Shown here: positions 1-8,249 of the stretch, piece after piece
Numbering within the stretch: position 1 is the first letter of the stretch
How the letters are laid out: every line of letters begins with the position of its first letter
Assembly: GCA_910592205.1 (NCBI GenBank)
Contig: CAJVPJ010001086.1
Span: 1-12,427, forward strand
DNA from: Paraglomus occultum
Taxonomy: Eukaryota > Glomeromycota > Glomeromycetes > Paraglomerales > Paraglomeraceae
DNA length: 12,427 nucleotides
Direction: 5' to 3'
Position numbers and translations under genes: made by a program
The notes under the pieces: model-generated
The model's input: only the letters and a program-made list of their open reading frames with translations
The model's database searches: none
Told to the model about the DNA's origin: nothing

Positions 1-1
1 T

Positions 2-292
2 TCTGCGCCAGAGGAATACAAGAAACTTGCCGAGCGGTGTTGTGATGCTGATCCTGATAAGCGTCCTGATGCACGGAAACTTTGGAGGGATATTTACGAT
101 TTTACTAGTGATGTGATAAAGAATAAATCTGGTGACATCGTGTGGAATGCCGTTTATCATACTGATGTAAAGCCATTGTCACGTCTCGAGAAAGAGAGTA
201 AATATTCCAGCACACTCTTACCTACCGGAGAATTGCCTAAACCGAAAAATAGTTATGGTTTGAATTCAGCTGCAGGTACGGTTACATGTTGA
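2..292 (+). CDS. Kinase copy A, 3' end only (C-terminal 96 residues)
   Basis: This is the last exon of a protein kinase gene running in from the left; the gene is cut by the window edge, so no start can be given. The frame opens with SAPEEYKKLAERCCDADP and DKRPDARKLW, which is the end of the kinase C-lobe (the subdomain XI arginine lies in DKRPDA). A non-catalytic tail follows with VWNAVY, VKPLSRLEKESKYSS and LPTGELPKPKNS, then a TGA at 290-292. The same tail closes copies B and C, so A is a paralogue of the same subfamily, on the opposite strand to B. No internal stop or frameshift is seen in this part. Whether the catalytic part is intact cannot be judged. The assignment as a kinase end is secure by comparison with copies B and C; substrate and role are unknown. 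Confidence 0.85.
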   Translation, partial: SAPEEYKKLAERCCDADPDKRPDARKLWRDIYDFTSDVIKNKSGDIVWNAVYHTDVKPLSRLEKESKYSSTLLPTGELPKPKNSYGLNSAAGTVTC

Positions 293-502
293 TACAAATA
301 ATGTTAATTTACAATATTAACGTTGTCTTATTGTCTAATGATTTAGTGACACAAACGCTCTTGTAATTCGCGGTTATTTACTGTTTTTACGAGTTTTACT
401 CAATTAGATATATTAACATGAGTTGCCCATTTATTGTTAGACTTCTTTTCCAGGGTAGATTATTTGAGTATATAAACAGTAGTTGTAAAATCTATGATAT
501 TA

Positions 503-508
503 AATAAA
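503..508 (+). terminator. Possible poly(A) signal for copy A
   Basis: An AATAAA hexamer lies about 210 bases downstream of the copy A stop codon in AT-rich sequence. It is the first canonical hexamer on this strand after the gene. The motif is common by chance at this base composition, so the call is tentative. Confidence 0.3.
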
Positions 509-560
509 AATGAGTAACTACGTTCTGGCCAATTTAAGCTTCATTGTCAATTTCAGTTGG

Positions 561-1190
561 TTAGGCGTTTCCAAACCTATACCTCTCCCAAAACGATCCA
601 TGCAGTCGCAAAATTATCTTGCCCAACTCTTCATCGTAATTGATTTTATTTGACATTGGATAATAGCATTTAAAACTCAATAGCTGCTTTGTGACTAGAA
701 TGCAAGGATCCTGTAGATAAAAGTTATCCCAAGCCTTGATGAATCTTCCGATTGAATAAAATGGCACTTTTGTAAGCTCATCGATGTGGTATCAATCCGT
801 CGAAGATCTATTACCACTCTTTTAATAATAATCTAACGATGCAGGTTTAACAACGCAAATGAAACTTGCCGGACGCAAGTGTACCAACTACTGTATGTAT
901 GTCAAAGATCGCAAAGTAAAACTCGATTTGCCTATCCAGACTTTTGGCCGAGTCTGAGCAAAGATTAGCTAGTTCTCCGTATGGTTTTCAAGTTAACAAA
1001 ATGCGTTATAATAGTACTATGAAATAAGGGAGAACAAAGATGTACCATCATTGGGTGTGTTTGTACCGAATATTTACTTCAAATTATTTGTTATATCGCT
1101 AATATAAATAAACTCTAATGACCATAAATCCACTGTCACAACAGTCCATTCGATTGAATTATCATCACTAGTTTGAATTGAAATTGACAT
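561..1190 (-). other. Spacer between A and B with coding-like fragments on the minus strand
   Basis: The spacer 293-1389 has no convincing gene, but three short open stretches lie in the same direction. From 1190 to 1074 there is an ATG-started 38-residue frame (begins MSISIQTSDDNSIEW, ends ITNNLK) with a GTAAAT donor-like site at its end. From 987 to 847 there is a 46-residue frame containing PYGELANLCSDSAK and ASGKFHLRC. From 791 to 561 there is a 76-residue frame containing FIKAWDNFYLQDPCIL and SFWERYRF. The residue composition looks protein-like, but stops and frame changes separate the pieces and I recognise no family. They may be a decayed gene, exons of an unrecognised gene, or chance. 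The remainder of the spacer (293-560 and 1191-1389) shows only AT-rich sequence. Confidence 0.2.
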
Positions 1191-1329
1191 TGTTTTTTTT
1201 TTCGTATTGCCCTATGACTTACGATGTGAGTTTTTGCTTGGAATTTGGAAACTAAAAAATTGCTATGAAAAGCATTGAACAAATAAAGCAGCTTTTGACA
1301 ATGTTTTTACATTCAAACTTTAAAATAGC

Positions 1330-1335
1330 TTTATT
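1330..1335 (-). terminator. Probable poly(A) signal of copy B
   Basis: Read on the minus strand this is AATAAA, beginning 55 bases past the last base of the copy B stop codon. Copy C has the same hexamer at exactly the same distance from its stop, although the surrounding 3' sequence is not clearly alike. This supports a functional signal over chance. Confidence 0.5.
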
Positions 1336-1389
1336 ATTGGGTTTTACATCACGACAATAATAATTGTTTCGCGTGATTAAGGTACAAAT

Positions 1390-4203
1390 TCATAGACACT
1401 CATTATAATTATAATTATTATTACTATTTCTTGGTTTTGGCAAATCTCCAGTAGGTAAGATTTTGCTAGAGTATTTCTTCTCCTTTGCAAGACGTGATAA
1501 AGGTCTTACATTATTATAATAGATGGTATCCCACATCGATATATCATAACCATTGTTCGAATCCGACTCGTCATTGTCTGAACCCGAATCATCGTTGCCC
1601 GAATTATCACTATCCAAATTATCAGCCGACTCGCGCGCCTTCCCACGTTCGATCCTTTGAATATAATCCCAAAGTGACGATGCATCTGGACGCTTGTCAG
1701 GATCAGCATCGCAACAACGCTGAGCAAGGTTTTTGTATTCTTTTGGTGCCGAATCAGGCATCGGCGGCCGTAGCCCATCCATGATATCGCTTACCAAACT
1801 TTTATTGAATTGCCTGTCCCGAAACGGTGGTTCACCGGTGGCGATTAAATGCATGATAATACCAAAAGAATATATGTCTGATTTCGGAGTAAATTTGTGA
1901 TCATGGAAGACTTCCGGTGCAGTAAAGGGTAACACGCCTCGAACGGTTGGATTTGACGCATGCGAGTTCACTGACCGCGAGAAACGAAGGTCGCATATGA
2001 ACGAGTAATCATTATCATGCGCGACTATGTTCCCACCATGAAGATCGCAATGCACGAATCCATGGCTGTGGATAATATCTAGACAACAAGCGATATTCTT
2101 CAAACATTCTAGTTTCATCCTCCATGTCAACTTGTTTATGTTTTGATCCAAATAAGACCAGAGATTACCATTATTTGCATATTGCATAACAATTATATAC
2201 TCTTGGGTTCTTGGGTCTTGCGTGGCTCCATAAATTTTGAGAAACGCCTCCTCATAACCTGCACACATTGTATGATTTCTGAACTATCAAAAAATAAATA
2301 CTAGTTAGATTGAATATTACTTTAAACAATAAAGTACCTGAGTTTGGGACTGTATCATAGTTCAATTTCTCAGTTCAATACTGAAACAGATCCCCAACCA
2401 AGGTATGACAACAATAATACTTACTTCAGTAATAAACAATTCCAGTGTCTGATCGAAATGCTTGAAACGTTTGAGGACAACCACTTCTGACATATCCTTT
2501 TCCACTGAATACTTGTTATGTTTATTTACAGTATAGATTGCTCTATAATCATCAGATCGCCTGCGCTTTCTCGTTGAATAGTTTTTATATTTAGCAATGT
2601 GAACTGTCCCATAATCACCGGATCCAATCTCCTTAATTCATCAAAATCGGCATACTGCATAAATTTTACATATTCATGGGTTTGAATAACTCTGTCCAAT
2701 ATTGCACGTATGTCATGGTAGAGCACCAAATAATACACTTGGGTAGATGTCTCTTGGGTAATGCCAATAACCCAAATGTTATCCGGAGTTAGTATCTCTG
2801 GATAATCTTCAGTCAACTATTTGAGTAAAGAAATGCAGTCATTACAACTATATCAATGCTATGTACTCAAACACAGAGTTATAATAACATTTATGTGGAT
2901 GTGGAATGCGTACCTTATAAAAATCAAATAACTGACCATTCTGTCCATCAGCTATCTGTTTGAGTATCACTTTCACTGATATATCCATCCCTGTTTCTGA
3001 CCAATCCGCTATATGTGTGCACCCATGGTGTAAAGATGTCATTTCTTGGACATTTGACAATAGTCTGTATTCAATCCATTGTATACAAGTATCACATTCA
3101 TACACTGTATTCTTCCATGATTCCATAATGAATTGATCTAGTAACTCGTTGCCAGTCGTCCACTTGAGAGATCTTGGTGCTCTACAATTATAGCAGAATG
3201 CATGAGGCTCAGATGCCAGTCGATGTGTACATGCCAGACATAACGGCTCATCCGTTTTTATTAGATAGTACTTCTGTTCAATCGCATTATATGTAAATCC
3301 AATGGCAATCCAAACGTCTCTGTTAAGGATATATGGATGCTCTTTACAAAACTAGTGGACATAATATGTATTAGTACTGTATATTAAGTTAACATTATGA
3401 AACTGTTTGATGAACATGATACAACGTTGAATAGTTTTTACCTTATCATAATATGAACCATCCATCGTATCAATTTTCTCAAGCGGGATCAATCTAACAA
3501 ACCCATCATAAGGTAAACAATACAATTGCTCATATCCATATCCAAGTTTCTTGTTAATCTTGGGTTTATCAAGACGAGCTTCTGATCCATATACCCAATA
3601 ATGAATACAATGGGATGGAATCCACTCCAAGTAGGCTTCGTTTGCTGACCTCGTTTGCATCTGAGATTTCTTAATAAGCTTATCGAGATGCTGATTTTTG
3701 CTAGTCCATCCATTGGATAGTCCTTGATGCCCACAGACGCACCACACGGGACTACATCGAAGAATTCCGCATGCGGGGCAGAACCCGTACCGAGAATAAT
3801 AACGGTAAAACTTTCTATGAGCAACCATGTAATAGTCATCTTCATGCTTAATGAACCCGATTATGAGTTTGTTGCGATAATGAAGCCATGTGGAATATCT
3901 TTTGAACTGATCAATGTCGGTATCGTAGTTCTGTGGTGAAAGTGAGTATATTCTTGCAAACTCACCCACTAATGTTGGCGCACAATCTTCGGTACGTCCA
4001 AGGAATACCAGTATTATCTTGTTATTCATGTTACACCTGGATGTCGATTTCTCGGTAGCGTAATAGACGTTATCGATGCGACTTGGCTTAATCTCGGTGA
4101 TTTCAGAACAAGAACAAGGAACCCATCTAAGATCATATTTACTTTCCAAGGATTGGATTAAATCGTCAATTGCGTGGCTTTGAATATTCTTAATTGACGA
4201 CAT
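1390..4203 (-). CDS. Kinase copy B: repeated N-lobe/zinc-knuckle kinase with one frameshift
   Basis: Four exons: 4203-3442, 3351-2914, 2816-2425 and 2283-1390, with GT-AG introns of 90, 97 and 141 bases. About 828 residues would result if the frame were continuous. The ATG at 4203 (MSSIKN) lines up with starts in copies C and D. Exon 1 has a cysteine cluster (C142, C145, C150, C155, C157), WTS at 166-168 and YLEWIP at 191-196. Exon 2 has a C-x2-C-x11-C-x2-C knuckle and WTTGN. Exon 3 carries the glycine loop IGSGDYGTV and VVLKRF. Exon 4 has the catalytic loop HCDLHGGN, APEVF and DIYSFG. Oddities: exon 3 is 392 bases, not a multiple of three, because one A appears missing at about 2631-2636, so the glycine loop is out of frame; the metal-binding DLG is DLR; and about 22 extra residues with an RKRRR stretch sit between beta2 and beta3. 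It may be a recent pseudogene, or the indel may be a sequence error. Confidence 0.72.
1537..1632 (-). repeat. Asp/Ser/Asn-rich low-complexity insert in copy B tail
   Basis: This in-frame stretch encodes about 32 residues made almost only of D, S, N, G and E (for example DNSGNDDSGSDNDESDSNN). The DNA shows imperfect short repeats, which suggests replication slippage. It lies between the end of the kinase domain and the conserved tail motif. In copies A and C the corresponding place has only a short linker (NKSGD and DNSGNG), so the insert is an expansion specific to B. It is probably a disordered acidic linker. Confidence 0.7.
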
Positions 4204-4236
4204 GGTTTTGAACAATAGTAATAGTAGGAAACTGCC

Positions 4237-4266
4237 ACCTTTGTATTTTAACCTTTGTATTTTATA
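4237..4266 (-). promoter_or_regulatory. TATA-like element and 14-bp tandem repeat upstream of copy B
   Basis: On the minus strand TATAAA (4266-4261) lies about 58 bases upstream of the copy B ATG. It overlaps two perfect, adjacent copies of TAAAATACAAAGGT (4264-4251 and 4250-4237). The position fits a core promoter. The B start is only 215 bases beyond the C stop, so the promoter must lie inside the short C-B spacer, unless transcription reads through from C. Confidence 0.4.
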
Positions 4267-4358
4267 AACGAGTTGGAGATACGTCTTTATTTTTACTATT
4301 ATGGGAATCGTTCATTTACCAATGAAATTTTTCAATACATTAAGATTTTGTATTTCCA

Positions 4359-4364
4359 TTTATT
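4359..4364 (-). terminator. Probable poly(A) signal of copy C
   Basis: AATAAA on the minus strand, starting 55 bases after the copy C stop codon, the same spacing as in copy B. A second AATAAA on this strand lies further downstream at 4291-4286. Confidence 0.5.
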
Positions 4365-4418
4365 GACAAAGTTTCATAGCGAACTTCCTAATTAAGATTA
4401 CATATACGTATCACGAAT

Positions 4419-6972
4419 TTACTCTAATTGTATTTTCGAAATTGACAAGCTGAAATCTGGTAGGGGAGGTAACTGACGAGAAGTTTGGCTGCTTTTCAGT
4501 TTAGATAAGTCTCCAATAGGTAAGAGTGTACTAGAATATTTACCCTCCTTCTCGAGATGTGATAAGGGCCTTACATTGTTATGATAGACAGTATTCCATA
4601 TGCCGTTGCCGGAATTATCTTTGTTCACTTTTCTAACGAGCCCTTCGATAATACCATGAAGCTCTTGTGCACTTGGACGATTGTCAGGATCAGCATCACA
4701 ACAACGCCGAGCGAGTTTTTTGAATTCTTCTGGTGCCGAATCAGGCATCGGTGGTCGTAATCCACTCAAAATATCGTGTGCTAAATCTTTATTGAACTGT
4801 CTATCTCGAAAAGGTAGTTCACCGGTGGCGACCAAATGCATGATAATACCAAAAGAATATATGTCGGACTTTTGAGTAAATTTGTGAGTATGCAAGACTT
4901 CGGGCGCAACAAAAGGTAAAACACCTTGGACCGCCGGATTTGATTCTCGTGAATGCACTGACCGTGAGAGACCGAGATCGCATATGTATGATTGACCTTT
5001 TCCCGTTTCAGACTTGAAGCCATGCAAAAGTACGTTTCCACCATGAAGATCACAATGAACAAATCCAACACGATGGATATAATTCAGCTGATTCGCAATA
5101 TTCTCCAAACATTCTAATTTCATCCTCCATGTCAATTTGTTTATGTTTTGATTCAAATAAGTCAAAAGGCTACCATTGTCCGCATGTCGCATGACAATTA
5201 TATACTCCTTCGTTTCCGGGTCTTGTGTGACTCCGTAAACTCTAAGGAATAGATAGCGTATGATACAACACTTGGCATGATTTCTGAACTATTAAATAAA
5301 AACAAATCAGTCAGACTAAACACTATTATAATTATAATAATGCTGTCAAAATTCCTTACCTCAGAAATGAATATTTCCGGCTTTTTATCAAAATCATTAA
5401 AACGTTTAAGGACAACAGTTTCTGGCTTGCCGACAAGTTTTTTAGATAGTTTGTATTTGGCAGTATAGACAGTTCCATAACCACCAGATCCAATCTTTTT
5501 AATTTCCTCAAAGTCAGCATATTGCATATATTTCAAACGTACACGTGCTCCGATGTACGTTCGCGCTTCATAAATTCGCATAAATTTATCCAATAGTGCG
5601 TGTACGTCGTGGTAGAACACTAAATAATATTCTCGCGTAGATGGTTCCTGGGTGATGCCAATTATCCAGATATTATCTGGAGTCAATATATCTGGATATT
5701 CTTCGGTCAGCTATTTGAGTAAACGAATGTTGTTACAAATATATCGATTTAACGTTTGCTTTACTACACGCTAATAATTACCTGATAAAAATCAAACGAT
5801 TGCGCATTCTGTCCATCAACTATACGTTTGAGATTCACTTTCGTTGATATATTTGTTGCCATTTCTAACCAATCTGCTATATGGGTGCATCCATGACGTA
5901 AAGATGCCATCTCTTGGACGTTCGACAATAGACTGTATTCGATCCACTGTAAGTAGACATCGTATTTATTCTCCGTATTCTTCCATGATTCCATAATGAA
6001 TAAATCCAGCCGCTTGTTGCCTGTAGTCCAATAAAGAGGCCTTTGCGCCTTACATTCTAAGCAGAATGCATTAATCTTAGGGTTTAATCGCCATGTACAT
6101 GCCAGACATATTCCATCCTCAACTTTAATTAAATAATATTTTTTCTCGCTGGCATTGTACGTAAATCCAATGGTAGCCCAAATGTCCGTGGCAAGCATAT
6201 CTTGATGCTCGGTACACAACTAATGGAAAGCAATACCGTTATATTAAATGATCAAAAAATCATGATGCGTAATCGAATACTTTACCTTGTCATAATATGA
6301 AAAATCAACATCAGCCTTGTGATTTATCTTAAGCCGAATCAATTTACCGTTATGAGCAGGTAGACTATATAAATATGCATAATCTCCATTATCAATACAA
6401 TCGAACGGAATCCACTCCAAATAGGCTTCGTTTGCTGACTTTGTTTGCATCTGCGATTTCTTAATAAACTCGTCGAGTTGCTTATCGTTACTAGTCCAAC
6501 CATCGGATAACTCTTTATGTCCACAAATGCACCACACTGGACTACAGCGAAGGATTCCACATGCTGAACAGAACCCATACCGGGAATAACAATGGTAAAA
6601 AACTTTATTCGCAACCATGGAATATCTATTATCATGCTCGGTAAATCCAATTATAAGTTCGTTGCGACTCTTGAGCCACTTCTCATATCGTACAAATTGA
6701 CTGGTGTCATTGACATCTCGTGTCGAAAGTGAGTATATTCTAGCAAACTCGCTCATAAAAGCTGATGTGCATGTTTCATCAGTTCCAAGTAACAACAACA
6801 TTATCATCGTTTCATCAACACTACCATCGTCACAAGTTTTCTTGCGAATAGCATAATGTATGTTATCGGTTTGACTTGATTTTATTTCGGTAATTTGCGA
6901 GTAAGGAATCCTTTCAAGGTTATCACTGATTGCAATCAAGTCGTCAATTGTCATATGCTCAACGGTCGACAT
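4419..6972 (-). CDS. Kinase copy C: intact repeated N-lobe/zinc-knuckle protein kinase, 781 aa
   Basis: Exons 6972-6286, 6219-5782, 5710-5360 and 5288-4419, all phase 0; introns 66, 71 and 71 bases, GT-AG. The ATG at 6972 (MSTVEHM) is chosen because B and D start at the matching place. It should phosphorylate protein Ser/Thr or Tyr; the substrate is unknown. Preamble: cysteines 135, 138, 143, 148 and 150; WTS 159-161; YLEWIP 184-189; knuckle C267-C270-C282-C285; WTTGN 293-297; YLQWIE 318-323. Kinase domain from about 436: glycine loop IGSGGYGTV 448-456, ATP-binding K477, HCD with catalytic D572 and N577, metal-binding DLG 596-598, APE 620-622, D634 and R696. Cysteine replaces arginine in HRD, making it a non-RD kinase. 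The tail (722-756) shares WN..Y, VRPLS and YSS..LP.GDL with A and B. No signal peptide or membrane segment is seen, so it is probably cytosolic or nuclear. All catalytic residues are present, so it is the only copy here likely to be active. Confidence 0.88.
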
Positions 6973-7044
6973 AGTCTGAATGTGGGAGAATAATTTTTTG
7001 CTTATTGTGTTACGCACATTTGCGGGGTACAATTACGCCTCTGC

Positions 7045-7105
7045 CACGTGACATATGGTAAAAACGATCTTGTAACGATTGTTCACAAAGAGTTTAGGGT
7101 ATATA
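7045..7105 (-). promoter_or_regulatory. Candidate upstream region of copy C: CACGTG box and TATATA
   Basis: A palindromic CACGTG (7045-7050), read GTCACGTG on the minus strand, lies about 73 bases upstream of the C start. TATATA (7100-7105) lies about 128 bases upstream. CACGTG is the core site of basic helix-loop-helix factors of the Cbf1/Pho4 type in fungi. Both motifs are short and could be chance. Both are palindromic and could in principle serve copy D as well, but D starts more than 1.1 kb away. Confidence 0.25.
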
Positions 7106-8249
7106 GGCTAGTTAGCCAGCCAGTCTAAGCAAGATAGGAAATTAACATACGCCGCTATGTAAGTATTCAAGCCTCATGCAGATCACAAGGTCGATGGTAT
7201 TCTAGAAATTTCATGTTGAACCAGATTCTTAGCTTAACAACTATCTAAGAACTATACTTGAAATTGGGTCCCATGCTTGCGACTGGCTGTAATAACATAA
7301 TTACGCGGTACTATTAAACCGCTTATCATATCATATGTTTGTCTTATATAACGTCTAGAAAATGAGATCATACCAATTTACTTATTTTAACTAGCACCAT
7401 ACAAGCGATTCGCCTCCATTTTACAATAAACTCAGCCAAGTTTTTTGTTATTATTAAATTGCATATTGTTACATTTGCATGACTCAACAAAATCGGAAAT
7501 ATTTTTACTACAAAAATTGATACCGTTTGCAATTCCCAAAATTTTACTAAACTTATTTATTTTGTTGCTGTACTATCTCTTATGCTGTATCCCAGCAGCG
7601 CATCTGCTCGTAATAAAGTATGCCGTTATGGAAACTCATGCGACATGTGGTATACGTTTTATTTCCCATAATATCTTTGTTATCACCAATAAACCATTTT
7701 TTTTTTTACTCTTTCCAGTTCTTCTCAGAAAGCTGTATTAAATAAACCATTTAACTTCTCATGGTTTGTCATTTGTCTTCAGATTATATCTGTTAATATT
7801 TTATTAAATAAGTCATAGCTATAGCATTTATGCTCAAATTTGTATAATCGTGTTAATAAAAATAACGATAGAAGATATTTCGATTAATAAAATCGTAGAA
7901 AATTAACAATTTTGAATATAATACGTTTGCAAGATTATGAAATATCGTATTATTAATGCGGAATCGCTACAATGTAAAGAGTTTCAAAAAACCAAAGTCT
8001 TTTATGGCATATTACTGTATTAGTATACGTATAAAAATAACTAAGTTCTACCCATAGTCACATGCACGCACTTTTTTTTTGTGGCATAAACATATTTGGT
8101 AGAGATAAACACAATTTTGTGCCACTGGCGGGCCGCCATTACTAAGTTACTAAACGAAAAAGGGGTATGTGTGCAAGGTAACACAAATGCTGTAGTTGGA
8201 CAATATTAACGATGTTCGTTCGCTTGAAAAGAAAACTTTTAATAAGATT
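7106..8249. other. Spacer between divergent copies C and D, no gene seen
   Basis: This AT-rich stretch separates two divergent kinase copies. The longest open frame, 7445-7741 on the plus strand, begins at a TTG, is rich in Leu/Ile/Phe as expected from T-rich DNA, and has no recognisable motif, so I do not call it. There are homopolymer T runs near 7697 and 8072 and a GC-rich 11-mer (8127-8137, GGCGGGCCGCC) that stands out against its surroundings. The promoter of D would lie at the right end, but no clear TATA box is visible near 8250. Confidence 0.5.

Noticed and set aside
1485-1784. 99-codon open frame on the plus strand opposite exon 4 of copy B
   Set aside because: It lies antisense to a well-supported kinase exon and its residues reflect the complementary codons.
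3489-3845. 118-codon frame on the minus strand in another frame of copy B exon 1
   Set aside because: It overlaps the cysteine-cluster exon, which has clear paralogue support in the correct frame in C and D.
7445-7741. 98-codon open frame on the plus strand in the C-D spacer, with hydrophobic stretches
   Set aside because: It starts at TTG, its Leu/Ile/Phe content follows from T-rich DNA, and no motif or splice context supports it.
8081-8125. Inverted repeat GTGGCA/TGCCAC upstream of copy D, considered as a transposon end or operator
   Set aside because: Only six bases per arm with a 33-base loop; expected by chance in this length of sequence.
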